The notes beneath the pieces are model-generated. The model had not been told where the DNA came from. It saw nothing but the letters and a program-made list of their open reading frames with translations, and made no database searches. DNA of 64,000 bases from NCBI GenBank assembly GCA_016742095.1, contig JACVCJ010000018.1, positions 1-64,000 on the forward strand, read 5' to 3'. A program made the position numbers and the translations under genes. This DNA comes from Bacteroidia bacterium (GTDB lineage Bacteria > Bacteroidota > Bacteroidia > CAIKAF01). Below, piece after piece: positions 1 through 7,776 of the stretch (the stretch's first letter is position 1; every line of letters begins with the position of its first letter).

Positions 1-28
1 AGAAGAGCTTTATGCGAACGTATAGTCT

Positions 29-1159
29 TCATGAGTCCAGGCAGGCGTATGCGTTCAGCCATGAATTGGCCGTTGTTGTCTGTATATAATCGATATCGCG
101 TTGCAGCAGTCTGCGTTCTTCCTGCAGGTCGCCGGCATCGCGTACATCGGTAAGGCGGCAGTTGCCCGTTCCTTCGTTCTTTGTCACCCGTGCAAAATAC
201 ACCGGCGCTTCCGAGAACTGTGTTTCCGGGTTTATCTGCACGCGGCCGCGGGGTGAATCCAGGACGATCCCTTCCGGGCTGCCCGTTTCCGTAGCGGCTA
301 TAAAAAGGGCGGCTTCCCAGCCCAGCAGTGAAAAAATATTGGCTTTATTCTCACGGATGCCTTCCAGGGTACTGACAAATTCTTCGTTTGCCGGCGTGGC
401 GATGCTTCTGGCCCATGGAACGGCCGCATCCCAGTCCTTACCCGGATAGGGTATTTTGGCCAGCCACTCTTCCTCGGCCGTAAATGCGGCGCCGTAGGTA
501 TCGTAGGTGGTACTCAGCTCCAGGCGGCTGCTTTCCCGGAAAAAATCTTCGGCCATATCGCCGCAGAAAGAAGCCAGCATCGCGGCATCCTTATTGTCTC
601 CCAGGTATTCGGCCAGGCGGTCCAGGCTGAACTCGGCCCGGCGCAGGGGTGTTATATGGCTCAGGCCCACGGTACCGCCTTTGTCTTCGGCCGCCGTGGT
701 ATAGCTGTATGAAGGACGGTAACCCGCATCGTAGAAGGAACAGCTGAGTGCAAAATTGCGGTAACCGTCCGCAGCGGCCTTCTGCATAATGGCGCGGCAG
801 CAAAGATTACCCTGTAAAGAAAGGAACCAGGCATGGGAGAGTTTTCCCTGGAATGCCGGGAAATGATACCCGCTGTCGAGCACCACCAGGCGTTTGCCTG
901 CGCTCTGGAAAAGAGCGTGTACATACTCGGCCGAAAGCGGGTTCATATACGCCACTACCACATCGGCGCCGTCGAGCAGTACCTGCTCGCAACGGGCATA
1001 GATCTCCTCGTTTTTGGCAGCCAGACCTATACTGGCCGAAACTACCTCGCAACGGGTATCCATACCTGTTTTTTTCAGGCCCGATCTCAGTCCGTCCATC
1101 ATGTCGAAAGACAGGGACGGGTACAGCATGGAGCGGGGTAAAAGTAAAGCTATTCTCAT
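29..1159 (-). CDS. Periplasmic-binding-protein-fold protein without signal peptide
   Basis: A 376 aa protein whose opening beta strand (MRIALLLPRS), alternating alpha/beta pattern and GADVVVAYMNP segment resemble type I periplasmic-binding/ABC substrate-binding proteins. There is no signal peptide or lipobox: the N-terminus enters the first Rossmann-like strand directly, so the protein is probably cytoplasmic. It is the last gene of a minus-strand run behind three tail-collar genes, 76 bp after the nearest one, so it is likely co-transcribed with them. No permease or ATPase gene accompanies it, so transport is doubtful; small-ligand sensing is possible. The fold call is by eye and the ligand is unknown. 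Confidence 0.6.
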   Translation of the reverse strand: MRIALLLPRSMLYPSLSFDMMDGLRSGLKKTGMDTRCEVVSASIGLAAKNEEIYARCEQVLLDGADVVVAYMNPLSAEYVHALFQSAGKRLVVLDSGYHFPAFQGKLSHAWFLSLQGNLCCRAIMQKAAADGYRNFALSCSFYDAGYRPSYSYTTAAEDKGGTVGLSHITPLRRAEFSLDRLAEYLGDNKDAAMLASFCGDMAEDFFRESSRLELSTTYDTYGAAFTAEEEWLAKIPYPGKDWDAAVPWARSIATPANEEFVSTLEGIRENKANIFSLLGWEAALFIAATETGSPEGIVLDSPRGRVQINPETQFSEAPVYFARVTKNEGTGNCRLTDVRDAGDLQEERRLLQRDIDYIQTTTANSWLNAYACLDS

Positions 1160-1235
1160 GTATCGGTTATAACAGGGAATCCCCCGACGGTTTTTGCACC
1201 GCCAGGGGAACCCGGATTAATGTATTTTCGGATGT

Positions 1236-1781
1236 TTAACCTCTGGAGGGAAAAATTCCATACAGACAGATTATATAGTTCATTCCGAGATAAGGCTGCA
1301 TAATGTTCATGGGCTGATTGCCTCCGGTAACACCTACCGTTACGCTCGAGCTGATCGCTTTCATGGTCGTATCGGGCGTTTTGTTGGTGTACAGTCCGCT
1401 GAGGGCTGCCAGGTGATTGCCGGTGGGTGTTCCCACATCGCCGGAATCTGAATAGGCGGGGATATTCAGCACCAGGCCCGGTGCCGGCGCGTGTGTGTGC
1501 GCAGGCATATTGCCCATAGTGGCCGTTACGTTGTTCACGCCGTTCACTTCGCCCAGCTGGTAAGCGTTAACAGCCGATACGTTGCCGGTTCCCATAGGTA
1601 TACGGCCACGCAGGTCGGGCAGTGCGAAGGTCTGGATACCATTGCCTCCGTATGTGGTGCCCAGCAGGCTGAACAGGGCCTGGTTGGTATTTATCGGTAA
1701 AAGTTGTCCGGCACAGTATGCCCAGGATTTCGGTTCGAAGTTCCCGGCAAAAAGGCGGATTTCTGACATTGTTCCTTCCAT
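1236..1781 (-). CDS. Tail-collar domain protein (microcystin-dependent protein family), copy 1
   Basis: A 181 aa protein with the family pattern: N-terminal EIRLFAGNFEPKSWAYCAGQ, central GGNGIQTFALPDLRGRIPMG (collar-domain core), MPAHTH and a C-terminal MNYIICLYGIFPSRG. Family members are related to the phage short tail fibre collar domain, but chromosomal stand-alone copies are common in Bacteroidota and Proteobacteria and their role is not settled. It has no signal peptide. It is the third of three tandem paralogues on this strand, 37 bp after copy 2. No other phage structural gene lies nearby, so a prophage remnant is unlikely. Confidence 0.85.
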   Translation of the reverse strand: MEGTMSEIRLFAGNFEPKSWAYCAGQLLPINTNQALFSLLGTTYGGNGIQTFALPDLRGRIPMGTGNVSAVNAYQLGEVNGVNNVTATMGNMPAHTHAPAPGLVLNIPAYSDSGDVGTPTGNHLAALSGLYTNKTPDTTMKAISSSVTVGVTGGNQPMNIMQPYLGMNYIICLYGIFPSRG

Positions 1782-1818
1782 AATTTCAAAAAGGTTTTGA
1801 GAATTGTTGTGTTAAGGA

Positions 1819-2361
1819 TTAATTGTTTCTGCTGGGGAAAATACCTTCCACGCAAATGATGTAATTAAGAGCAGTTATCGGCTGTATGATCGGGAACGGG
1901 ATACCCGCACCGGCCGTGCTCAGTGCAACCGGGGCCGAGATCGGGGCCAGGTGCGAATCGGGCACTTCTGCCGAATAGGCGCCTGCCAGTCCGGCCAGGT
2001 AGTTATTGGTGGGTGTTCCCTGTGTGTCGGTACCGCTGTATGCCGGCATGGAAACCACGGCCGAGGCAAAGTGATTGTGTGCAGGCATCTGGTTCACCGA
2101 CATGCTTGCCGTTTCTGCTCCGGCGGCCGCACCCAGTGCAATGGGCGTAAGACCGGGGCCTGTTCCTGCACCTACGGCCACACGGCTGCGCAGGTCGGGC
2201 AGGTCGAAACTGGTAACACCGTTTCCACCGAATGTATCGCCGATAATGGCGTACAGGGCAGAATATTCTGATATGCTCATGGAGCTGCCGTCGCAGAAAG
2301 CCCAGCTGCGCGGGGCAAAATTACCTGCAAACAGGCGTACTTCTCCTATATAACCTTCCAT
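1819..2361 (-). CDS. Tail-collar domain protein (microcystin-dependent protein family), copy 2
   Basis: A 180 aa paralogue of its two neighbours: GEVRLFAGNFAPRSWAFCDG at the N-terminus, GGNGVTSFDLPDLRSRVAVG as collar core, MPAHNH in the middle and ALNYIICVEGIFPSRN at the end. The N-terminal and C-terminal blocks are the most conserved among the three copies, while the middle third varies, as expected if that part binds different partners or contacts subunits. It is the middle gene of a three-copy run with 59 and 37 bp gaps, consistent with one transcript. Confidence 0.85.
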   Translation of the reverse strand: MEGYIGEVRLFAGNFAPRSWAFCDGSSMSISEYSALYAIIGDTFGGNGVTSFDLPDLRSRVAVGAGTGPGLTPIALGAAAGAETASMSVNQMPAHNHFASAVVSMPAYSGTDTQGTPTNNYLAGLAGAYSAEVPDSHLAPISAPVALSTAGAGIPFPIIQPITALNYIICVEGIFPSRNN

Positions 2362-2420
2362 AAAATTTTAATGTTTAATAAGTTAAGGTGTAACTTGCTT
2401 AATAAGATCTGTAGACACAA

Positions 2421-2960
2421 TTACTGTCTGGCCGGGAATACACCGTACATACAGATAACGTAGTTCATACCCAGTGAGGGCTGTGTAATAGTAAGCGCCT
2501 GACTGGCACCGGCTATACCCACGGTTACGTTGTACGGGATACCGTGCAGGTTCGTATCGCCCGCCAGGTTCGTGTACATCTGACCTTTGGAGGCAAGTAC
2601 GTTGTTGGCCGGGGTGTTGGCCGTACCTTCATCCGAATAGGCAGGAATAATGATGTTGTTGGTTGCCGTGTGCGTATGCGGCGGGAGGTTCGATGACAGC
2701 AGCGTTACAGTGTCAAGCCCTGTCATAGCTCCCAGGGGGTAGTAGCTGAGGCCGTTGCCCTGCCCTGCTCCCAGAGCTGAACGTCCCTTCAGATCGGGTA
2801 AGGCAAATGTCTGCACTCCGTCGCCACCGTAGGTGGTGCCCAGAATGGAATAAAGTGCCGTATTGGATCTGATTGCGATGATCGAGCCGTCACAGTACCA
2901 CCAGTTTTTTGGTGCGAATGTAGCGGCAAAAAGGCGGATTTCTCCGATTGTACCTTCCAT
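2421..2960 (-). CDS. Tail-collar domain protein (microcystin-dependent protein family), copy 3, first of operon
   Basis: A 179 aa paralogue beginning MEGTIGEIRLFAATFAPKNW, with GGDGVQTFALPDLKGRSALG, a PPHTHT motif and MNYVICMYGVFPARQ at the end. It is promoter-proximal: a good Bacteroidota promoter lies about 45 bp upstream on this strand. The same-length copies and conserved ends suggest duplication followed by divergence of the central part. Products are probably cytoplasmic or released by a non-Sec route, since none has a signal peptide. Confidence 0.85.
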   Translation of the reverse strand: MEGTIGEIRLFAATFAPKNWWYCDGSIIAIRSNTALYSILGTTYGGDGVQTFALPDLKGRSALGAGQGNGLSYYPLGAMTGLDTVTLLSSNLPPHTHTATNNIIIPAYSDEGTANTPANNVLASKGQMYTNLAGDTNLHGIPYNVTVGIAGASQALTITQPSLGMNYVICMYGVFPARQ

Positions 2961-3006
2961 AGGCTCAGGTTAAATGGTTAAACGATTTAGATTCTTTAAT
3001 GGTGAA

Positions 3007-3039
3007 CAAATATAAGCGACTAAAAAGGACTCCTGCAAA
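3007..3039 (-). promoter_or_regulatory. Promoter of the collar operon
   Basis: On the minus strand a -7 element TATATTTG (plus-strand CAAATATA, 3007-3014) and a -33 TTTG (3036-3039) are separated by 21 bp, matching the TTG-N19-21-TAnnTTTG pattern of Bacteroidota housekeeping promoters. Transcription would begin near 3000, about 40 nt before the first collar gene. Confidence 0.6.
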
Positions 3040-3233
3040 TTAAGTTTAGACGGCCTTCTTTTATATACGAAAAAATATCAAAAACAACTGCTTGATTAAC
3101 AACACATTGAATTTAATTATGAACTTAAACCCATGCCATTGTATACCCCAAATACAGGTAATTTCACCCGGAAAGTTTTTGCTTTCCGCCTATGTGAAAT
3201 GTATGTGAAATGTATATTTTATTATCCTACTTA

Positions 3234-3265
3234 TTTGGTAGGATAAATAATTTGATATAGTTTTG
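3234..3265 (+). promoter_or_regulatory. Promoter of the EamA leader
   Basis: TTTG at 3234-3237 and TAGTTTTG at 3258-3265, with 20 bp between them, fit the Bacteroidota consensus. A transcript starting near 3271 would carry a leader of about 390 nt before the EamA start codon and would cross two terminator-like hairpins. Confidence 0.5.
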
Positions 3266-3423
3266 CTCCCGAAACAGAAAAACAACCGTTCCCGGTGAAA
3301 ACAACATTAACACATAACGCTCCGTGCATGCATCTTGCCCCGAAGATGTGGTCATGTATGTGTATGTGTACACGTTACCGGACAAAACCTGTATAAATTC
3401 GTCAGATACGTACTTTATATAGA

Positions 3424-3455
3424 ACGCTCCGGGCAATTCCGGGGCGTTTTTTTTT
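3424..3455 (+). terminator. First intrinsic terminator in the EamA leader
   Basis: Stem ACGCTCCGG (3424-3432) and CCGGGGCGT (3439-3447) with one G-U pair, a six-base loop, then nine T residues. The 5' arm sequence AACGCTCCG also occurs at 3316-3324, so the 3' arm could pair with either copy. It ends either a small RNA of about 180 nt or an attenuated leader. Confidence 0.65.
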
Positions 3456-3478
3456 GACATAAACAGAAAGTGACAGAC

Positions 3479-3583
3479 ATGAAAGCGATGATCCACAGCA
3501 ACACGATCCGACCGAACCTGCGGGCGAACGACAACAATATGAAATGTTGGCGAATGCACATACATACGATGCACGGCTTATAA
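3479..3583 (+). CDS. Possible 34-aa leader peptide ORF
   Basis: ATG at 3479 opens a 34-codon frame ending TAA at 3581, lying between two terminator-like hairpins and 25 nt before the second. The product is basic, with five Met and four His, the latter mostly in MHIHTMHGL near the end. It has no recognisable homology and no clear ribosome binding site. I list it for its position, not its sequence; it may not be translated. Confidence 0.25.
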   Translation: MKAMIHSNTIRPNLRANDNNMKCWRMHIHTMHGL

Positions 3584-3605
3584 TACTTTTTCTTTAATTG
3601 GTTAA

Positions 3606-3643
3606 AGAGTCCCGCCGTGCCTTTGTACAGCGGGACTTTTTTT
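3606..3643 (+). terminator. Second intrinsic terminator, just before the EamA gene
   Basis: Stem GTCCCGC (3609-3615) and GCGGGAC (3630-3636) with a 14-base loop, extended by A-T pairs and followed by seven T residues. It lies only 22 nt before the EamA start codon, on the same strand, so full-length transcription of that gene from the upstream promoter would need read-through. Confidence 0.65.
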
Positions 3644-3664
3644 ATTTCAAAAAAACGATCTGAT

Positions 3665-4669
3665 ATGTTACGTAATACAATACAGAAGAGAGCGATCCCG
3701 CTCGCCTTCGCCAGCATTTTTATTATATGGGGTTCTACGTTCCTGGCGGTAATGTACGGCCTCAAAGGTTTCCCGCCCTTTATTCTTTCGGGGTTCCGCT
3801 TCCTGGCGGCGGGCCTGCTGCTTTTCGCCTGGAAATACGGCAGTGGTGAACGCCGTCTGAGCCTGCGCGACTGGGGCCGCAATGCCCTTACCGGTATACT
3901 CATCCTTACCGGCGGTACCGGGCTGGTGGCCTGGGGCGAACAATACGTAAGCTCTACCGAAGCCGCCATTGCCATTGCCACCGGCCCCTTCTGGTTCATT
4001 GCCATCGACCGCAAGAACTGGAAACACTATTTTGCCGATCCCTTTATTATCATGGGCCTGGTCATCGGGTTCATCGGGCTCTGGCTTTTCCTCAAAGACA
4101 GTGTAAGCGGCCATGCACACGGCGAAGGCAGCCTGCGTGCGGTAGCGTTCATTGTACTGGCGCTGAGTTCCGTCTCCTGGGTGATCGGTTCCATCTTCTC
4201 CCGCAATTACCCGGCTAAAGGCTCCACGGTCATGAACACCTCCCAACAGCTGCTGATGGCCGGTGTGGCCAGTATGCTCATTGCAACCTTCCGTGGCGAA
4301 TGGAACACGTTCTCTCCCGCGCAGGTACCGCTGAGCGCCTGGGCCGGACTGGGTTTCCTGGTGTTCTTTGGTTCCATTATTGCCTACCTTTCCTACATAT
4401 GGCTGCTGAGCATGCGCACACCGGCCATCGTAAGCACGCACACCTATATTAACCCGGTGGTGGCCGTGATCGCGGGCTGGCTCTTCCTGGGCGAGACCAT
4501 CAGCGGTAGTCAGTTCTACGGTCTGAGCGTGATACTGGCGGGCGTACTGCTTACCAATGTACGGCATTACCGCATCGGGCCACGGAACAAAGTGCGTCTG
4601 CGCCGTGTCCGGCGCCAGGTGCAGGGCTTCATCGCGTATTCACTTATTCCCCTGCGCTTTAACCGCTAA
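3665..4669 (+). CDS. EamA/DMT-family exporter
   Basis: A 334 aa inner-membrane protein with about ten hydrophobic helices and two EamA repeats. The first repeat begins LAFASIFIIWGSTFLAVMYG, a typical YedA/RhaT-like signature, and the second ends in VVAVIAGWLFLGETISG. Members export amino acids or other small metabolites; the substrate here cannot be read from sequence. I start at the ATG at 3665 because an upstream in-frame ATG lies inside the terminator hairpin. The C-terminal 35 residues are basic and probably cytoplasmic. The next gene follows 8 bp later, so the two are likely an operon. Confidence 0.85.
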   Translation: MLRNTIQKRAIPLAFASIFIIWGSTFLAVMYGLKGFPPFILSGFRFLAAGLLLFAWKYGSGERRLSLRDWGRNALTGILILTGGTGLVAWGEQYVSSTEAAIAIATGPFWFIAIDRKNWKHYFADPFIIMGLVIGFIGLWLFLKDSVSGHAHGEGSLRAVAFIVLALSSVSWVIGSIFSRNYPAKGSTVMNTSQQLLMAGVASMLIATFRGEWNTFSPAQVPLSAWAGLGFLVFFGSIIAYLSYIWLLSMRTPAIVSTHTYINPVVAVIAGWLFLGETISGSQFYGLSVILAGVLLTNVRHYRIGPRNKVRLRRVRRQVQGFIAYSLIPLRFNR

Positions 4670-4677
4670 AGTCCTGC

Positions 4678-5985
4678 ATGAGCTCCGAAAACACACTCCG
4701 TTCCGAAAAAGGCAACCCGCTGGCCCTGCTGCCGCTGCTGCTCTTTGTTCTCATCTACCTCGGTGCCGGCATTGCCTTCGGCGACTTTTATAAAATACCG
4801 GTGCCGGTGGTCTTTCTGCTGACCGCCGTCATCGGTTTACTTCAGTTCCCTTCGGTGCCTTTTACCCTGCGCCTGCAGGAATTCTGCCGGGGTGCCGGGC
4901 ACAGCGATATTATGCTCATGTGCCTTATTTTTATACTGGCCGGGGCTTTCGGACAGCTGAGCAAAGACATCGGCGCCGTCGATTCCGTGGTACAGTTCGC
5001 CCTGCACTACCTGTCGCCGGGGACCTTCATCGCCGGACTTTTTGTCATTGCGGCTTTTATTTCGCTTTCGCTGGGCACTTCGGTGGGCACCATTGCCGCA
5101 GTTACACCCATTGCCGTCGGATTGAGCCAGAGCGTACCCGGAAGCCTGGCCCCTGCGCTCGCTGCAGTGATCGGCGGAGCCATGTTCGGCGACAACCTCT
5201 CGTTCATTTCAGATACCACCATTGCCGCCACACGTACGCAGGGCGTGAACATGCGCGATAAGTTCCGCCTCAATTTTATGGTGGTGCTGCCCGCCGCGCT
5301 GCTTACCATTGTACTGTATATTTTCTACGGCATACAGCAGCAGGAACTTCCGGCAGCCGGCGGTTACGACCTGCTTACGGTATTGCCTTATGCCTTCATT
5401 TTTGTGCTGGCCCTCGGCGGCCTCAACGTCCTCTGGACCTTACTGGGCGGTATTCTGCTGAGCCTGGCCCTGGGTATGTACCGGGGCAGCCTGTCCCTGT
5501 TGCAGGGCATCGCGTCGGTAAATACGGGCATGTCGGGCATGTACGAGCTGTGCATCATCTGCATACTCATCGGCGGAATGACAGGGCTGATCCGCTACCA
5601 CGGCGGCATACAGTTTCTACTGCAGCGCCTGGACCGGCACAGCGGTTCGCCGCGCAGGGCCTCCCTGGGTATTGCAGCACTGGCAGCGGGTGTAAATGCC
5701 TGCCTGGCCAATAATACCATCACCATACTGATCACCGGCCCCGTAGCCCGCGAAATTGCCGTAAAAAATAAGGTTGATCTGCGGAAAAGCGCCAGCATAC
5801 TCGATACCATCACCTGTTCGGTGCAGGGCCTGCTTCCCTACGGTGCACAGGTACTTACGGCGCTGGCCCTGGCCGCGTTTGCCGTACCGGCCTCCGCACT
5901 TATTGCCGTACTCTATTACCCCTTTCTTACCGGCCTCAGTACCCTGCTGTTTATCCTGTTCTTCAGCCGGAAAAAAGATACATAG
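4678..5985 (+). CDS. NhaC-family Na+/H+ antiporter
   Basis: A 435 aa polytopic membrane protein with about eleven hydrophobic segments. The sequence ISLSLGTSVGTIAAVTPIAVGL followed by GGAMFGDNLSFISDTTIAATRTQG is the characteristic core of the NhaC/Na_H_antiporter family, with the Gly-Asp-Asn and Ser-Asp-Thr residues expected in the ion path. It probably exchanges cytoplasmic Na+ for H+; some relatives exchange amino acids or organic acids instead. It sits 8 bp after the EamA exporter and ends 11 bp before a tRNA gene. The window also encodes the Na+-pumping Nqr complex, so a sodium cycle is plausible. Confidence 0.85.
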   Translation: MSSENTLRSEKGNPLALLPLLLFVLIYLGAGIAFGDFYKIPVPVVFLLTAVIGLLQFPSVPFTLRLQEFCRGAGHSDIMLMCLIFILAGAFGQLSKDIGAVDSVVQFALHYLSPGTFIAGLFVIAAFISLSLGTSVGTIAAVTPIAVGLSQSVPGSLAPALAAVIGGAMFGDNLSFISDTTIAATRTQGVNMRDKFRLNFMVVLPAALLTIVLYIFYGIQQQELPAAGGYDLLTVLPYAFIFVLALGGLNVLWTLLGGILLSLALGMYRGSLSLLQGIASVNTGMSGMYELCIICILIGGMTGLIRYHGGIQFLLQRLDRHSGSPRRASLGIAALAAGVNACLANNTITILITGPVAREIAVKNKVDLRKSASILDTITCSVQGLLPYGAQVLTALALAAFAVPASALIAVLYYPFLTGLSTLLFILFFSRKKDT

Positions 5986-5996
5986 AACAGGAATAA

Positions 5997-6068
5997 GGCC
6001 CCGTGGCTGAGTGGTAAGGCGTGGCTCTGCAAAAGCCTGTACATCGGTTCGATTCCGTTCGGAGGCCT
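5997..6068 (+). tRNA. tRNA-Cys (GCA) with irregular stems
   Basis: A cloverleaf can be drawn: acceptor GGCCCCG (5997-6003), D-arm containing GCTGAGTGGTAAGGC, anticodon loop CTGCAAA with anticodon GCA at 6029-6031, and T-loop TTCGATT. CCA is not encoded. Three irregularities stand out: the 3' acceptor arm reads CGGAGGCC, pairing with the 5' arm only if A6063 is bulged; the anticodon stem has a T-T mismatch at its base; and the T-stem has a T-T mismatch at its second pair. Bacteroidota tRNA-Cys genes normally have regular stems. It may be functional but unusual, or a decaying copy. It lies 11 bp after the NhaC stop codon. Confidence 0.7.
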
Positions 6069-6131
6069 CTGAATTTTTCGGGTGCACGCAGTATGGCGTA
6101 AACCGAATTCCTATATTGCCAAAAAAAAACA

Positions 6132-6743
6132 ATGGCCGAACGAATAAAAGAACTCCTCGAAGGGAACCGCGAATGGGTAAAGAAAATGAACGAGACCTTT
6201 CCCGATTTTTTTGAGCAACTGTCTAAGGGACAAAACCCGCAGTATCTCTGGATCGGTTGTTCAGACAGCCGCGTACCCGCCACCGAAGTTACCAATCACC
6301 TGCCGGGCTCTATTTTTGTACACCGTAATATTGCCAATATGGTGGTACATACCGATATGAATATGCTGAGCGTGGTGTATTTTGCAGTCAAACACCTGAA
6401 AATAAAACACATCATCGTATGCGGCCACTATGGCTGCGGAGGTGTGAACGCGGCCATAACCGGCGATAACTATGGTTTCCTGAACAACTGGCTTTCGCAT
6501 ATACGCAATGTGGGCATGCTGCATAAGGACGAACTGGAGCTGATCACCGACCCGCAGAAAAAATCGGATCGCTACGTGGAGCTGAACGTACAGGAACAGG
6601 TAAAGAACCTGTCGATGGTATCCTTTATCCAGGATGAGTGGGAACAGGGAGAATACCCCTATATACACGGCTGGGTATACAGCCTCGAGGACGGGTATAT
6701 CCGCGACCTGAAGCTTACGCGTAATTCCACAGCACCCCTGTAA
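6132..6743 (+). CDS. Beta-class carbonic anhydrase
   Basis: A 203 aa cytoplasmic enzyme converting CO2 and water to bicarbonate. Zinc ligands are visible: C43 and D45 with R47 in GCSDSRVPA, and H99 with C102 in CGHYGCGGV. The RNIANMV segment is also typical. Length matches the Can/CynT type. The gene lies 63 bp downstream of the tRNA-Cys gene and about 210 bp upstream of an LCIB-type gene on the same strand, which places two different carbonic-anhydrase-fold families side by side. The 6744-6954 gap shows no clear gene or strong promoter. Confidence 0.93.
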   Translation: MAERIKELLEGNREWVKKMNETFPDFFEQLSKGQNPQYLWIGCSDSRVPATEVTNHLPGSIFVHRNIANMVVHTDMNMLSVVYFAVKHLKIKHIIVCGHYGCGGVNAAITGDNYGFLNNWLSHIRNVGMLHKDELELITDPQKKSDRYVELNVQEQVKNLSMVSFIQDEWEQGEYPYIHGWVYSLEDGYIRDLKLTRNSTAPL

Positions 6744-6954
6744 GCATCAACCTGCGTTAAATGCTGAATGAGAGCGATTTACCCAAACCGATTACGCCTG
6801 TAAACAATATTTTAATGTAGAAAATGTAACCCGGCGCAGCCAATTTCAGTATAATACGGATAGAGGTAATGCGCATACCTTATTCATGACACAGGCCTGC
6901 TATTACAAAAACCTGCCATCGTACCCGCTCCGAGTTTTATAAATAACAGTAATC

Positions 6955-7698
6955 ATGAGTAATAAAAAGCATTTAGAAACGGTTAGACGATTTTATCCTG
7001 ATGCGCTCGCAAGTGAAGATGCCATAACCATGCTGCTGCAGATGATCTCCGATCATGTGGGTTATAAGCCTGCCCAGCTGGTGTATGCTGATAGTATAGG
7101 TTCCGACGAAATAAACTCCGTACAATATCCTGCCAATGCCCTGCAGATGCTGGGGCCCTTCCGTATGGGCGGTTTGTGCGGGTATCCCTTTGCGGGCAAG
7201 ACCGGTATGCAGATGTTCGCACAGCACGTACCCGAAGACGGGGCGGCCTGCATCCTGTATGCGCCCAATACCGGGGTTACCAAGGACGCCAATATCGGGG
7301 CCGTACTGCGTTCAGGACAGATCAGTTATTCGCCCTGCAGCTATCCCGTGCATGCGGCCATAGCCAAACTGCGGGCGCGGCGCATAGAGCCGGGCAAACG
7401 CTCGCTCTCCGACCACCAGATGAACATCATTGAACAGATCCTGTACCAGCATGAGAACCGCATCATTACTGCCGAAAATCCTGTGCTGGAAGCTACCGGT
7501 ATTATGTACGACGCCATCAACCAGAAGATCGAAGAACTGGTGGCCGGTACCAAGTTCACCTGCAGACACGTGATCCTGGCCGGGGCCATCTTTATCAACG
7601 GCGACTACGACATGGGTTCCTTTATCTCGTTTAAACGCATCGGGATACTGGATACCACTACCAACGAACGTACCGAACTTTTGCAGACCCTCGCCTGA
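6955..7698 (+). CDS. LCIB/C-type beta-carbonic-anhydrase-like protein
   Basis: A 247 aa protein with the hallmark run of the limiting-CO2-inducible protein B family: SDEIN (50-54), MGGLCGYPFAGKTGMQMF (71-88), QHVPEDG (90-96), LYAPNTGV (101-108) and VLRSGQISYSPCS (117-129). In algal and diatom LCIB proteins this fold binds zinc through a Cys-His-Cys set and some members hydrate CO2. H91 and C128 are good candidates for two ligands. The position before SDE, where I would expect Cys in active relatives, is Gly; C75 in GLCGYP might compensate. Activity is therefore uncertain. No signal peptide. It follows a beta-carbonic anhydrase gene. Confidence 0.75.
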   Translation: MSNKKHLETVRRFYPDALASEDAITMLLQMISDHVGYKPAQLVYADSIGSDEINSVQYPANALQMLGPFRMGGLCGYPFAGKTGMQMFAQHVPEDGAACILYAPNTGVTKDANIGAVLRSGQISYSPCSYPVHAAIAKLRARRIEPGKRSLSDHQMNIIEQILYQHENRIITAENPVLEATGIMYDAINQKIEELVAGTKFTCRHVILAGAIFINGDYDMGSFISFKRIGILDTTTNERTELLQTLA

Positions 7699-7734
7699 AA
7701 AGCGGAAAAGTTTGCGTAATTTTTTGTATTTTAG

Positions 7735-7765
7735 GTTCGTCCTTCATCGGGACGAACTTTTTTTT
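7735..7765 (+). terminator. Terminator after the LCIB-like gene
   Basis: Stem GTTCGTCC (7735-7742) and GGACGAAC (7750-7757) with a seven-base loop, followed by eight T residues. It separates the LCIB-like gene from the next operon, whose first ATG is 11 bp further on. Confidence 0.8.
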
Positions 7766-7776
7766 GCACACCAACA

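Noticed and set aside
29..2960. Prophage remnant suggested by tail-collar domains
   Set aside because: No capsid, terminase, integrase or other tail genes are in reach; triple stand-alone collar genes are common on Bacteroidota chromosomes.
3227..3574. A 115-codon minus-strand frame in the EamA leader
   Set aside because: Translation is unlike any protein, and the region is better explained by hairpins and a promoter on the plus strand.
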